Assembly (NCBI RefSeq): GCF_019042735.1
Contig: NZ_JAHQCR010000091.1
Coordinates: 62,001-126,000 of the forward strand
Reading direction: 5' to 3'
Length of the DNA: 64,000 nucleotides
From: Evansella alkalicola
Lineage (GTDB): Bacteria; Bacillota; Bacilli; Bacillales; Salisediminibacteriaceae
Part shown: positions 52,515-62,589 of the stretch, piece after piece
How the letters are laid out: the number at the start of each line of letters is the position of its first letter
Numbering within the stretch: position 1 is the stretch's first letter
Program-made: the position numbers and the translations under genes
The notes under the pieces: model-generated
The model's input: only the letters and a program-made list of their open reading frames with translations
Told to the model about the DNA's origin: nothing
The model's database searches: none

Positions 52515-54899
52515 TTGAACAGGATGACGAAAATGTTTAGGCTACAAAAAGTCGTCATATGGATCATTCTACTCTGCTTTATGGTCCCAACAACAGTGGG
52601 GCATGCCGTGGATAATAGCAGCAATAGCAGTAATAACAGCGATAATAGCAGTGACGGAATATCCATTATGCAAAACAATTCGAAAAAACAAGATGATGAA
52701 ATAGCTATTTCAATCAAAGATGTTTTTTACCCGGAACGTCCAGAATTCCCGAACAATGGTGATGAATCAGCGATTTTTATAATTGAATCGAATGATCACC
52801 CTGAAGAAACAGTAAAGCGAGTCAAGGAAATAATCCCGTCTGTGGAAATTAGAAAAGTTTTTACAAAGCTTTATAATGGTTTTTCAATAGAAACAGTTAG
52901 AAAAAGTATAACAAAGCTGCATGAGGTAGACGGCATAAAGCGTGTTGACGAAATTGCATACTACGAACCTTCCTTAGATGTGAGTGTACCCTTCATTGGA
53001 GGGGACGAAATACGAAATGTATTAGATGCAAATGGAGAAAAACTCACTGGAAAAGGTGTAAAAGTTGCAGTGATTGATACGGGGATAGATTATAACCACC
53101 CTGATCTAAAAGATAATTTCAAAGGTGGATACGATGTAGTAGATAACGATGACGATCCGATGGAAACCCGTAAAGAAGAAGGAATGCCGACCCTTCATGG
53201 AACCCATGTTGCTGGAATTATTGCAGCAAACGGTCGATTGCAAGGGGTAGCGCCAGAAGCTGAAATATATGGCTATAGGACACTTGGCCCAACTGGCATG
53301 GGGACAACAGAGCAAGTGATTGAGGCGATTGAAAAAGCCGTGGAAGATGAGGTTGATATCATTAACCTATCCCTTGGTAATACAGTAAATGGACCAGACT
53401 GGCCTACTAGCGTTGCGCTGGATAAAGCTGTAGAACAAGGTGTTGTTGCAGTTACTTCAAATGGAAATAGTGGGCCTAACTTGTGGACAGTTGGATCTCC
53501 GGGTACTTCGTCAAGAGCAATATCTGTTGGTGCTTCTACGCCTCCGATGAAAATACCTTACATTACAGCAGATATATATGGAGATGAAGATGAGGAAATT
53601 TCAATCCAGCCTATGAAAAACTCCTTGGAATGGGATTTGAAAAAGGAATATCCTCTCCAATATGTAGGCTTGGGAAGTGAAGAGAATTATTACCAACAAG
53701 ATGTTCGTGGGAAAATTGTTTTAGCTGAAAGGGGACAAATTAGTTTTACAATAAAAGCTAATCTTGCACAGCAAGCAGGAGCAGAAGGACTCATCGTCTA
53801 TAATCATACAGATGGTGAATTTACTGGAATGCTCGAACAACCTGTCGATATACCAGTAATTGGAATATCAAAAGAGGCAGGTGAAGCTTTAAAGGAGCAA
53901 ATCATGAAAGAGTCAGTATATATTCGAACGGTTTATAGACACGAAGAAGATCTCATGGCACCTTTTAGTTCAAGAGGCCCTGTGACACACACTTGGGATA
54001 TTAAACCTGATTTAGTGGCTCCTGGTGTAGCAATTGATAGTACTGTTCCAAGAGGGTATTTAGACCTGAATGGAACTAGCATGGCAGCTCCACACGTTGC
54101 AGGTGCTGCAGCTTTAATAAAGCAAAAGCATCCAGACTGGACACCTGACCAGATAAAAGCCGCATTAATGAATACTGCTAAACCAATTGTAGATAAGGAA
54201 GGAGAGATTTATCCTCCTCACGTACAAGGGACAGGTAGAATTCAATTAAATGAAGCCCTTAATACGGAAACGCTTGTTTATCCAGGATCTGTTTCCTTCG
54301 GGAAGTGGCTTCGTACGGACAGTCGCTTAGAAAAAACAGTAGAGCTGACTATCGAAAATTTATCTGATGAAAGAAAGCGATATACGGTAGAGCCACCGTT
54401 TAGTGTTCCGGACGGTATACAATGGAAAGTGCCTTTTTCAATGTACTTATCTCCTGGTGAAAAGAAAACGGTCCCAGTTACTATGGACGTCTTTCCTGCT
54501 GTTTTCCAAGAAGGTATATTCCATGATGAGATAGTAGTGAGAAGTGGTAGTGAGACGATTACAGTTCCATTCCTGTTTTTCGTGGAAGAACCTGAGTATC
54601 CTCGACTGATGGCTTTTATGTTTGAACAAAAATCGAATCCAGAAGAATATCACTATGAAGTTTACTTACCTGGTGGTGCCGATAAATTCGGGATTGCCTT
54701 ATATGATCCTGACACCTTCCGTTTTATAGACTATATTGATGTACAATCAAATTTAGAGCGCGGGATGTTTGAACAGGACATTGAAATTCAAGGCCTTGAG
54801 CCAGGTGTTTATAAAGCGATCATTTTTGCGAAAAAACAAGGTCACGAAGATGTCATAGAAAGAGAATTATTTATTGGTACTTGGGAGGAAGGAAGCTAA
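52515..54899 (+). CDS. Vpr-like extracellular subtilase (S8 family)
   Basis: About 794 aa from TTG 52515 (SD GGAGGGAG); longer starts lack an RBS. Signal peptide MFRLQKVVIWIILLCFMVP region, Ser/Asn-rich linker, inhibitor I9-like propeptide (DESAIFIIE...EVDGIKRVDE), then the triad: Asp about 188 in VIDTGIDYNHPD, His about 231 in LHGTHVAG, Ser about 522 in NGTSMAAPHVAG. A PA domain (GLIVYNH region) is inserted between His and Ser, as in Vpr. A C-terminal beta-rich region of about 230 aa follows. Secreted protease. Confidence 0.88.
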   Translation: MNRMTKMFRLQKVVIWIILLCFMVPTTVGHAVDNSSNSSNNSDNSSDGISIMQNNSKKQDDEIAISIKDVFYPERPEFPNNGDESAIFIIESNDHPEETVKRVKEIIPSVEIRKVFTKLYNGFSIETVRKSITKLHEVDGIKRVDEIAYYEPSLDVSVPFIGGDEIRNVLDANGEKLTGKGVKVAVIDTGIDYNHPDLKDNFKGGYDVVDNDDDPMETRKEEGMPTLHGTHVAGIIAANGRLQGVAPEAEIYGYRTLGPTGMGTTEQVIEAIEKAVEDEVDIINLSLGNTVNGPDWPTSVALDKAVEQGVVAVTSNGNSGPNLWTVGSPGTSSRAISVGASTPPMKIPYITADIYGDEDEEISIQPMKNSLEWDLKKEYPLQYVGLGSEENYYQQDVRGKIVLAERGQISFTIKANLAQQAGAEGLIVYNHTDGEFTGMLEQPVDIPVIGISKEAGEALKEQIMKESVYIRTVYRHEEDLMAPFSSRGPVTHTWDIKPDLVAPGVAIDSTVPRGYLDLNGTSMAAPHVAGAAALIKQKHPDWTPDQIKAALMNTAKPIVDKEGEIYPPHVQGTGRIQLNEALNTETLVYPGSVSFGKWLRTDSRLEKTVELTIENLSDERKRYTVEPPFSVPDGIQWKVPFSMYLSPGEKKTVPVTMDVFPAVFQEGIFHDEIVVRSGSETITVPFLFFVEEPEYPRLMAFMFEQKSNPEEYHYEVYLPGGADKFGIALYDPDTFRFIDYIDVQSNLERGMFEQDIEIQGLEPGVYKAIIFAKKQGHEDVIERELFIGTWEEGS

Positions 54900-54922
54900 A
54901 TTGCTTTCTTCCTCTTCTCTTT
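54887..54922 (+). terminator. Subtilase gene terminator (overlaps stop codon)
   Basis: GAGGAAGGAAGC-taaatt-GCTTTCTTCCTC, then TTCTCTTTTTC; the stop codon lies in the loop. Confidence 0.85.
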
Positions 54923-54930
54923 TTCTTATC

Positions 54931-55302
54931 AAGCAAAGCTGTAAGATAATTTTTTTAATAGTAGACTAGCCTCACGACTTACCACCACCAGTACCCACCA
55001 ATCACCGACTACCTACTCGCTCCGAGGCGAGGCCCTTCCCCCAAAAAAACAACAACACTGTAGTTTTTCTATAAATGGTGTGCTCTCTTCGCCACCCCAA
55101 TATAGATTGAAAATTTCTTTAAAATAACTTGAAGAAAATAGTATAAATAAGGTAATAATGATGTTATTATTATTAGTGCTTGTTAAAACTGACTAGAACG
55201 AATAACAAGTTAATTCGCTCTCCACAAATATAAGGAATAAACAATATCATTTCCCGTAGAATAAATTGAAAATTCAAACATTATTTTTCTTAAATAATAT
55301 CA
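54931..55302. other. Spacer upstream of the atp promoter
   Basis: Begins with short C-rich CACCA/ACTACC stretches, then CTGTAGTTTTTCTATAAATG (55,059), a possible decayed copy of the dispersed motif, then AT-rich DNA. No gene seen. Confidence 0.4.
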
Positions 55303-55386
55303 AAGACAGTTGTGAATATTTTATGTATAATAGTAATTGTGACAATTTAGTGAAAAAGCATATCAGCCACATTGGAAGCGCTTCAG
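55303..55386 (+). promoter_or_regulatory. atp operon promoter and cre-like palindrome
   Basis: AAGACA, 17-bp spacer, TATAAT (55326-55331). Downstream TTGGAAGCGCTTCAG (55372-55386) contains the palindrome GAAGCGCTTC and partly fits the CcpA cre consensus (12 of 15). The leader to atpZ is about 230 bases. Confidence 0.55.
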
Positions 55387-55569
55387 ATTTTTTGAAATTT
55401 TTTTTGTGTTTTTCAATTCTCACTACATATGTTTGACAGTAAGAATCCCTCTATTGTACGATTACAAGGGGTATTTAAACATCGCTAAAATGCTGATTTG
55501 TAGTTAGATAGAACACCTGTTACCTTAAGCGTTTTCTAAAGTACATATATGAAGATTAGGGTGGGGCAA

Positions 55570-55809
55570 ATGTCAGCAGAACCATCGAAATTCCAAGGAT
55601 TCTTGAAGGCTTTCGCTTTGATGACAACGATCAGCTCATACTTTGTAGGGTCTGTTTTGCTGGGGATCTTTATTGGACGATGGTTAGACAAGCAGTTTCA
55701 TACGGAAGTAGCATTTCTCGTAACAGGCTTACTGCTTGGTCTCGGAGTAGCAGTGACGGGGATAATTATTGCAATAAGGCGCTTTTTAGGAGGCAGTTCC
55801 CGTGAATGA
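55570..55809 (+). CDS. atpZ: AtpZ/AtpI-family small membrane protein
   Basis: 79 aa from ATG 55570 (SD TAGGGTGGGG). Two membrane helices: FVGSVLLGIFIGRWLDKQF and FLVTGLLLGLGVAVTGI. First gene of the atp operon, as in alkaliphilic B. pseudofirmus, where AtpZ with AtpI is implicated in Mg2+/c-ring support. Overlaps atpI by 8 bases. Confidence 0.85.
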   Translation: MSAEPSKFQGFLKAFALMTTISSYFVGSVLLGIFIGRWLDKQFHTEVAFLVTGLLLGLGVAVTGIIIAIRRFLGGSSRE

Positions 55810-56182
55810 TTTTCATGTTGTTGCGAAACGATACATAATGTATACGGTAATACTTATAATAATTTTTATGGTCATTGCTCTATTTTTCACTAACACCCAA
55901 TTTTTCCTCGGCTTAACACTTGGAGCAGTATTTAGTTTATTTAACTTATTAAGTATGTATAAACAAGTTAAGGCTATTGGAAATATACTTGATGGGGGCA
56001 CTGCTAAGTGGTCTTTTGGAAGTTTAGCGCGGGTGATTTACGCAGTGTTAGCTGTGATTATTGCAATGAGGTTCCCTGAGTACTTTGACTTAATGGGGGT
56101 TATCATAGGTTTAATGGTTACCTATGTTTTAATATTAATAGAACCTATCATTTACATGAGACATCATTTGAAAACCAAATGA
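55802..56182 (+). CDS. atpI: ATP synthase protein I
   Basis: 126 aa, four hydrophobic segments. GTG 55802 with SD AGGAGG inside the end of atpZ. AtpI helps assemble the c-ring. Sequence is poorly conserved between genera, and identification rests on topology and position. Confidence 0.88.
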   Translation: MNDFHVVAKRYIMYTVILIIIFMVIALFFTNTQFFLGLTLGAVFSLFNLLSMYKQVKAIGNILDGGTAKWSFGSLARVIYAVLAVIIAMRFPEYFDLMGVIIGLMVTYVLILIEPIIYMRHHLKTK

Positions 56183-56218
56183 TGTCAACACCAGATTACA
56201 GAAAAGAGGTGAGAGCTT

Positions 56219-56956
56219 TTGGGTGATTATTATACAGACCCCGTCGTATACCTGTTTGGAATTGAATGGTTAGCATTTAATTTAGCCAATATTTTTATGG
56301 TAACTGTTTCATTAACCATCGTTTTCTTCGTATTGTTTTTCATGTCAAGAACGATCAAGATGTATCCTAGTGGAGCACAAAACGCGTTAGAGTATTTAAT
56401 CCAATTTATTAAAAACATTATCAGTAGTGCGATGGATTGGAAACAGGGACAACACTTTGTTGTACTCGGTGTAACTATTATATTATATGTGTTTGTATCG
56501 AATATGGCAGGGATTCCATTTGAGTTTGCGCAATGGACAGATGAAGGGAAAATTGTTTGGTGGAAATCACCGACAGCTGACCCAATGTTAACCCTTTCTT
56601 TAGCTGCGATGGTCATTCTTATGACACATTACTATGGTCTAAAACTAAAGGGCCCGAAAGAATATGGTAAGGATTATTTCAGACCTGTGTTTTTCTTATT
56701 CCCATTTAAAATAATTGAGGACTTCTCTAATACAATCACACTTGGAATGCGTCTTTACGGTAACGTTTATGCGAAAGAAGTGTTGATGGTTATGTTAGTT
56801 GGTTTAGGGACAACTTCTGTTTTATGGGGGATAGGAGCGTTCGTACCGATGGTAGTATGGCAAGTTTTCGGTACATTTATCGGGGCACTACAAGCATTTA
56901 TTTTCTGTATGTTAACAATGGTGTATATGTCTCACAAAGTTAGTGAAGATCACTAA
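56219..56956 (+). CDS. atpB: ATP synthase F0 subunit a
   Basis: 245 aa from TTG 56219 (SD AGAGGTGAG). Essential Arg178 in TLGMRLYGNVYAKEVLM. Lys186 is eight residues after that Arg and Gly218 forty after, matching alkaliphile Lys180 and Gly212 of B. pseudofirmus (neutralophiles have Gly and Ser). It forms the proton half-channels against the c-ring. Confidence 0.95.
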   Translation: MGDYYTDPVVYLFGIEWLAFNLANIFMVTVSLTIVFFVLFFMSRTIKMYPSGAQNALEYLIQFIKNIISSAMDWKQGQHFVVLGVTIILYVFVSNMAGIPFEFAQWTDEGKIVWWKSPTADPMLTLSLAAMVILMTHYYGLKLKGPKEYGKDYFRPVFFLFPFKIIEDFSNTITLGMRLYGNVYAKEVLMVMLVGLGTTSVLWGIGAFVPMVVWQVFGTFIGALQAFIFCMLTMVYMSHKVSEDH

Positions 56957-57041
56957 AAGTAGTAATTATGCTCTTTCTTTTTAGGGCGTTACAAAATAAA
57001 AATAAAATTATTGTCTTATAATTTAAAGGAGGATATTTATC

Positions 57042-57257
57042 ATGGAATTCTTTTCAGTAGCATTAGTTGCAAGTATCGCTGCACTAGCAGGTGCGTTTGG
57101 TGTAGCAATCGTAGTACGAAGTGTAGTTCAAGGGATTAGCCGTCAGCCAGAAATGCGTGGACCAATTCAATTACTTCTATTCATTGGTGCACCACTAGTA
57201 GAGGCGATTCCAATCCTTGCTATCGTTATTGCCTTCATGCTATACGGATCACTGTAA
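57042..57257 (+). CDS. atpE: ATP synthase F0 subunit c
   Basis: 71 aa, two helices. Proton-binding Glu54 in IGAPLVEAIPI. Pro51 and Pro57 flank it, and helix 1 reads ALAGAFGVA (Ala16, Ala18, Gly20, Ala22) where neutralophiles have GxGxGxG. Pro51 and Ala16-x-Ala are alkaliphile marks linked to a large c-ring. SD AAAGGAGG. The 182-base gap to atpF has a hairpin ATGGCG.../...TTCGCCAT (57,373-57,401), possibly for mRNA processing. Confidence 0.96.
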   Translation: MEFFSVALVASIAALAGAFGVAIVVRSVVQGISRQPEMRGPIQLLLFIGAPLVEAIPILAIVIAFMLYGSL

Positions 57258-57439
57258 GAATAGTTTTTAAGTCTTACACAAGAAAAGGATGTTACATAAA
57301 TTTTAGAACGTCAGTCACTTCGTGATCTAATATCCTAAAATTGCATCCACATCTTCTTGTAACAACAATCTAAATGGCGGAGAATGCTAGTCTTCGCCAT
57401 TCCTTATGATAGGACTTGGAAGTGAAGGAGGCGAATAAG

Positions 57440-57943
57440 TTGGAAGCACTGTTTGGTGAAACATTTACTTTCGGTGATGCTATATTTCAGATCTTAGGAT
57501 TCCTAGTGCTAATGTGGCTATTAAAGCGCTATGCCCTTGGTCCTGTAATGGATATGATGGAAAAACGGGAAAACCACATTGCCGAGCAAATTTCCTCAGC
57601 TGAGAAAAATCGTCAAGATGCTGAAAAATATTTAGAAGAACAACGGGAAGCGATCCAACAGGCCCGTTTAGAAGCAAAAGAAATCGTGGAAAACACGAGA
57701 AGAATGAGCGAGCAGCAAGCGGAAGAATTAAAAGCCGAAGCTAAACGTGAGGCAGACCGTAGAATCGAAGCTGCCATTGCCCAAATTAATCAAGAAAAAG
57801 AACAAGCGATCTCCGCGCTTCGTGAGCAAGTTTCTACCTTGTCCATTCTTGTGGCCTCAAAAGTAATTGAGAGAGAATTAGATGAGCAAGAACAAGAAAA
57901 GCTCATTCAAGAAACTCTTAAAGAAGTTGGCGAAGAACTATGA
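57440..57943 (+). CDS. atpF: ATP synthase F0 subunit b
   Basis: 167 aa from TTG 57440 (SD GAAGGAGG); an earlier TTG lacks an SD. One N-terminal membrane helix (IFQILGFLVLMWLLKRY) then a long charged coiled coil forming the peripheral stalk. Overlaps atpH by four bases (ATGA). Confidence 0.94.
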   Translation: MEALFGETFTFGDAIFQILGFLVLMWLLKRYALGPVMDMMEKRENHIAEQISSAEKNRQDAEKYLEEQREAIQQARLEAKEIVENTRRMSEQQAEELKAEAKREADRRIEAAIAQINQEKEQAISALREQVSTLSILVASKVIERELDEQEQEKLIQETLKEVGEEL

Positions 57944-58494
57944 AAAAACATCCAGTAGGATTTCGCTATGCAAGTGCGATGTTTGAATATGCACAAGAAA
58001 AAAACTTACTCTCAGAGGTCAAACAGGAACTAGAGCTCGTGTCACAAGTTATGCGGGAAACGAACCTTCTTGACGAAGTGTTTAGACACGCAAAAATGAC
58101 TCCAGAAGAAAAGAAGAAGATCGTTTCTTCTAGTTTTTCAGGAAAAGTGAGTGAAGCAGTAGTAAATTTACTGTTTATCTTGATTGATAAAAAACGGGAA
58201 GATGTTTTCCTAGCAATCGTGGATGACTATAATAGTTTGTTTAACGAGGCAGAAGGAGTTGCGGAAGCGCAAGTATATTCTGCAAAGGCCTTAACAGATG
58301 AGGAAAAAGAAGCAGTAGCTTCGGTTTTCGCAGCGAAAGCAGGTAAACAAAAGCTATTAATAGATAACATCGTGGATAAAGAATTAATCGGTGGTTTAAA
58401 AGTAAGAGTCGGCGATCGTGTATATGATGGAAGTGTAGCAACGAAGCTTGCACGCATTCAACAGAGCATGATGCACGGTAACGTTAGTAGATAG
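57940..58494 (+). CDS. atpH: ATP synthase F1 subunit delta
   Basis: 184 aa. N-terminal helical bundle (GFRYASAMFEYAQEK) and C-terminal VDKELIGGLKVRVGDRVYDGSV, the delta signature. Joins F1 to the b stalk. ATG inside the atpF stop. Confidence 0.95.
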   Translation: MKKHPVGFRYASAMFEYAQEKNLLSEVKQELELVSQVMRETNLLDEVFRHAKMTPEEKKKIVSSSFSGKVSEAVVNLLFILIDKKREDVFLAIVDDYNSLFNEAEGVAEAQVYSAKALTDEEKEAVASVFAAKAGKQKLLIDNIVDKELIGGLKVRVGDRVYDGSVATKLARIQQSMMHGNVSR

Positions 58495-58505
58495 GGGTGA
58501 ACGTA

Positions 58506-60011
58506 ATGAGCATCAGAGCCGATGAGATCAGCTCTATTATTAAAAAGCAGATTGAAGGCTATCAATCTGAAATAGAAGTGAATGATGTTGGTACCGTTAT
58601 CCGCGTAGGGGACGGGATTGCCGTTGCTCACGGTCTTGAAAGCGCAATGGCCGGTGAGCTTTTAGAGTTTTCTAATGGCGTAATGGGTATGGCTCAGAAC
58701 CTTGAGGAAGATACAGTAGGTATCATTATCCTAGGGCCATATACTGAAATTCGTGAAGGTGACGAAGTGCGTCGTACTGGACGAATCATGGAGGTTCCAG
58801 TTGGTGAGGAGCTTCTAGGTCGTGTTGTTAATCCATTAGGTCAACCTGTAGATGGTCAAGGTCCTATTGAAACAACGAAAACACGTCCAATCGAAAGTCC
58901 AGCACCTGGAGTAATGGATCGTAAGTCTGTACATGAGCCATTACAAACAGGGATTAAATCTATCGATGCATTAATTCCAATTGGTCGTGGTCAACGTGAG
59001 TTAATCATTGGTGACCGTCAAACTGGTAAAACTGCAATCGCAATGGATACAATTATTAACCAAAAAGATCAAGATATGATCTGTATTTATGTAGCTATTG
59101 GTCAAAAAGAATCTACAGTTGCTGGCGTTGTTGATACCCTTCGTGAACACGGAGCGTTAGATTATACAATTGTCGTAACTGCAAGTGCTTCTCAGCCAGC
59201 CCCATTATTGTTCTTAGCACCATACGCAGGGGTAACAATGGGTGAGGAATTTATGTATAACGGAAAACACGTTCTTGTGATCTATGATGACTTAACGAAG
59301 CAAGCGTCCGCTTATCGTGAGCTTTCCTTGTTACTTCGTCGTCCTCCAGGCCGTGAAGCGTATCCAGGGGACGTATTCTATCTTCACTCCCGTTTATTGG
59401 AGCGTGCAGCGAAGTTAAGTGATGCGAAGGGTGCAGGTTCTTTAACGGCTCTTCCATTTATCGAAACACAAGCTGGTGATATTTCAGCATATATTCCAAC
59501 TAACGTTATTTCCATTACAGATGGACAAATTTTCCTACAATCTAACTTGTTCTTCTCTGGTATCCGTCCAGCGGTTGATGCAGGTCTTTCCGTATCACGT
59601 GTAGGTGGTTCTGCCCAAATCAAAGCGATGAAGAAGGTAGCAGGTACACTGCGTCTTGACTTGGCTTCTTATCGTGAGTTAGAGGCGTTCGCACAGTTCG
59701 GTTCTGACCTTGATAAGTCTACACAGGCGAAGCTTAACCGTGGTGCCCGTACAGTAGAAGTATTGAAGCAAGGACTTCACCAACCTCTTGCGGTTGAAAA
59801 ACAAGTTGTGATTCTATTCGCCTTAACGAAAGGTCATTTAGATGATGTGGAAGTAGAAGATATTCAACGCTTTGAAGCTGAGTTGTTTACGTTCTTAGAA
59901 CATAACAATAAAGATCTTTTGGATCATATTAAAACAACTGGAACGCTACCAGAAGAAACGGATCTGAAGAAAGCGATTGAAGACTTCAAAAACACTTTTA
60001 GCGCATCTTAA
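58506..60011 (+). CDS. atpA: ATP synthase F1 subunit alpha
   Basis: 501 aa from ATG 58506 (SD AGGGGTG); a GTG nine bases earlier overlaps the SD. P-loop GDRQTGKTA, then PAVDAGLSVSRVGGSAQ. Non-catalytic nucleotide-binding subunit. Confidence 0.97.
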   Translation: MSIRADEISSIIKKQIEGYQSEIEVNDVGTVIRVGDGIAVAHGLESAMAGELLEFSNGVMGMAQNLEEDTVGIIILGPYTEIREGDEVRRTGRIMEVPVGEELLGRVVNPLGQPVDGQGPIETTKTRPIESPAPGVMDRKSVHEPLQTGIKSIDALIPIGRGQRELIIGDRQTGKTAIAMDTIINQKDQDMICIYVAIGQKESTVAGVVDTLREHGALDYTIVVTASASQPAPLLFLAPYAGVTMGEEFMYNGKHVLVIYDDLTKQASAYRELSLLLRRPPGREAYPGDVFYLHSRLLERAAKLSDAKGAGSLTALPFIETQAGDISAYIPTNVISITDGQIFLQSNLFFSGIRPAVDAGLSVSRVGGSAQIKAMKKVAGTLRLDLASYRELEAFAQFGSDLDKSTQAKLNRGARTVEVLKQGLHQPLAVEKQVVILFALTKGHLDDVEVEDIQRFEAELFTFLEHNNKDLLDHIKTTGTLPEETDLKKAIEDFKNTFSAS

Positions 60012-60053
60012 TGAAACGATGAACTAGTTCGTAAGTAAAGGTGGTGAAGAACG

Positions 60054-60956
60054 TTGGCTTCATTAAGAGATATAAAATCGAGGATTACCTCGACGAAAAA
60101 AACGAAGCAGATTACGAAAGCAATGGAAATGGTTTCTGCAGCAAAGTTAAACCGTGCCCAATCTAAATCAACTTCCTTTTTACCATATACGGAAAAAATT
60201 AGAGAAGTGGTTTCCAGCATCGCATCTGGAAATGAAGAAGAGAAAGGCATCTCTCACCCAATGCTAGAGGCTCGTGAAGAAGTGAAAAAGACAGCTTATA
60301 TTGTCATTACATCGGACCGAGGACTATGTGGAGCGTATAACAGTAGCTTGTTAAGAAATACCCTTAGAATCTTGAACGAAAGACATGCCTCTCCTGAAGA
60401 GTATGGTCTTATCGTAGTTGGGCGAGTGGGACGTGATTTTTTCAAAAAGAGAGGTTTACCGATTTATCAAGAAATCGTGGGACTTCAAGATCAGCCTGAG
60501 TATCAGGAGATCAAAAATATCGCCTCCACTACGGTGCAGATGTTTACAGATGGAATCTTTGATGAGATTTACATCCACTACAACCATTTCGTGAGTGTAA
60601 TTAGTCAAAAAGTTACGGAATCAAAGCTTCTTCCACTCAATGAATTTGGCGGTGACGCTGACGGGGAAGAAGTAACGGAAGACAGCAGTAGCACAAACCT
60701 TGAATATATTTATGAGCCAAATCCTGAAATTATTTTGGAGCAGCTTCTACCGCACTATGCGGAAAGCCTTATCTATGGCGCCCTTCTCGATGCGAAAGCA
60801 AGTGAGTTCGGAGCTCGTATGACGGCAATGCAATCTGCAACAAATAATGCAACGGATCGAATTGATGAGCTGACGTTAGTATATAACCGTGCCCGTCAAG
60901 CGGCGATCACGCAGGAGATTAACGAGATTGTAGGGGGAGCTTCTGCCCTAGATTAA
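60054..60956 (+). CDS. atpG: ATP synthase F1 subunit gamma
   Basis: 300 aa from TTG 60054 (SD AGGTGGTG). N-terminal ITSTKKTKQITKAMEMVSA and C-terminal YNRARQAAITQEINEIVGGA form the rotating coiled coil. Slightly long: an acidic loop GGDADGEEVTEDSSS adds roughly a dozen residues. Confidence 0.96.
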   Translation: MASLRDIKSRITSTKKTKQITKAMEMVSAAKLNRAQSKSTSFLPYTEKIREVVSSIASGNEEEKGISHPMLEAREEVKKTAYIVITSDRGLCGAYNSSLLRNTLRILNERHASPEEYGLIVVGRVGRDFFKKRGLPIYQEIVGLQDQPEYQEIKNIASTTVQMFTDGIFDEIYIHYNHFVSVISQKVTESKLLPLNEFGGDADGEEVTEDSSSTNLEYIYEPNPEIILEQLLPHYAESLIYGALLDAKASEFGARMTAMQSATNNATDRIDELTLVYNRARQAAITQEINEIVGGASALD

Positions 60957-61019
60957 TCCGAAGGCTAGTGGTTGATGGATTTTACAGCCTCAACAGGCAC
61001 AGTAAATCCAACAGTTTTT

Positions 61020-61135
61020 TTGAAAAATCAAGTAGTGTGGCAAGTAAGAAGTAGTAAGGAAGTAGTAATGCTGGCATGAAGTAAGGAAGTAGTAATGCTG
61101 GCACGAAGTATGGAAGTAGTATGGAAGTAAGGAGG
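61020..61135 (+). repeat. 27-bp repeats in the atpG-atpD spacer
   Basis: GTAAGGAAGTAGTAATGCTG recurs at 61054 and 61081 (27 bp), with further AAGTAGTA/GGAAGTA fragments, filling the spacer to the atpD SD AAGGAGG. Confidence 0.7.
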
Positions 61136-61142
61136 AAAGCAG

Positions 61143-62555
61143 ATGAATAAAGGACGCGTCACAAAGGTAATGGGTCCAGTAGTTGACGTTCAGTTTGACC
61201 GTGGCCAGTTACCTGAGATATATAACGCATTAAAAGTGGAACGCCAAGCCCAGTCTTCTGGGGAAGTAGACGTAGATCTTACGTTGGAAGTGGCACTTCA
61301 TCTAGGTGATGATACAGTTCGTACTGTTGCCATGTCTTCCACAGATGGACTTGTCCGTGGAATGGACGTTTTAGACACAGGTAAAGCTATCACTGTTCCT
61401 GTTGGTGATGATACGTTAGGTCGAGTATTTAACGTGCTAGGTGAAAACATTGACTTGGATGAGCCAATCGATGCTTCTGTTCGCCGAGATCCAATTCACC
61501 GTCAAGCACCTGTTTACGAAGAGCTTTCTACAAAAACAGAAATCTTAGAAACTGGAATTAAGGTCGTTGACTTATTAGCACCGTACATAAAAGGTGGTAA
61601 AATCGGTCTCTTCGGAGGTGCCGGTGTAGGTAAAACGGTATTAATTCAAGAGCTAATTAACAACATCGCCCAAGAGCACGGTGGTATTTCCGTATTCGCA
61701 GGGGTAGGGGAGCGTACTCGTGAAGGGAACGACCTTTACTTCGAGATGAAGGACTCTGGGGTTATTAATAAAACAGCAATGGTATTCGGTCAGATGAACG
61801 AACCACCTGGAGCACGTATGCGCGTTGCCCTAACTGGTTTAACAATGGCTGAACATTTCCGTGATGAAAAAGGTGCAGACGTACTTCTTTTCATCGACAA
61901 CATCTTCCGTTTCACGCAAGCAGGTGGTGAGGTATCTGCACTATTAGGTCGTATGCCTTCTGCCGTAGGTTACCAACCAACACTTGCAACGGAAATGGGT
62001 CAATTACAAGAGCGTATCACTTCAACGAAAAAGGGTTCTGTTACATCGATCCAGGCTATCTATGTACCTGCCGATGACTATACTGACCCTGCACCAGCAA
62101 CAACTTTCGCTCACTTAGATGCAACAACAAACCTTGAGCGTAAGCTTTCTGAGATGGGTATTTACCCTGCGGTGGATCCACTTGCATCCACATCACGCGC
62201 CTTATCTCCAGAAATCGTTGGTGACGAACACTATGAAGTGGCTCGTCAAGTTCAGCAAACATTACAGAAATACAAAGAGTTACAAGATATCATCGCCATC
62301 CTTGGTATGGATGAGTTATCGGAAGAGGATAAGCTTACTGTACACCGCGCCCGTCGCATTCAGTTCTTCCTTTCTCAAAACTTCCACGTGGCGGAGCAGT
62401 TTACGGGACAACCTGGTTCTTATGTGCCAGTTAAGGAGACGATCCGTGGTTTCCGTGAGATTCTTGATGGTAAACATGATGATGTTCCAGAGGATGCTTT
62501 CCGTCTCGTAGGTCGTATTGAAGAAGTTATGGAGAAAGCGAAGCAAATGCAATAA
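61143..62555 (+). CDS. atpD: ATP synthase F1 subunit beta
   Basis: 470 aa. P-loop GGAGVGKTV, catalytic Glu in GVGERTREGND, FIDNIFRFTQAG, and DELSEEDK-like DELSE motif near the C-terminus. Catalytic subunit. SD AAGGAGG, ATG 61143. Confidence 0.97.
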   Translation: MNKGRVTKVMGPVVDVQFDRGQLPEIYNALKVERQAQSSGEVDVDLTLEVALHLGDDTVRTVAMSSTDGLVRGMDVLDTGKAITVPVGDDTLGRVFNVLGENIDLDEPIDASVRRDPIHRQAPVYEELSTKTEILETGIKVVDLLAPYIKGGKIGLFGGAGVGKTVLIQELINNIAQEHGGISVFAGVGERTREGNDLYFEMKDSGVINKTAMVFGQMNEPPGARMRVALTGLTMAEHFRDEKGADVLLFIDNIFRFTQAGGEVSALLGRMPSAVGYQPTLATEMGQLQERITSTKKGSVTSIQAIYVPADDYTDPAPATTFAHLDATTNLERKLSEMGIYPAVDPLASTSRALSPEIVGDEHYEVARQVQQTLQKYKELQDIIAILGMDELSEEDKLTVHRARRIQFFLSQNFHVAEQFTGQPGSYVPVKETIRGFREILDGKHDDVPEDAFRLVGRIEEVMEKAKQMQ

Positions 62556-62589
62556 GAAGCACTAGCCCATTTTCTGTGGAAAAATCTCA

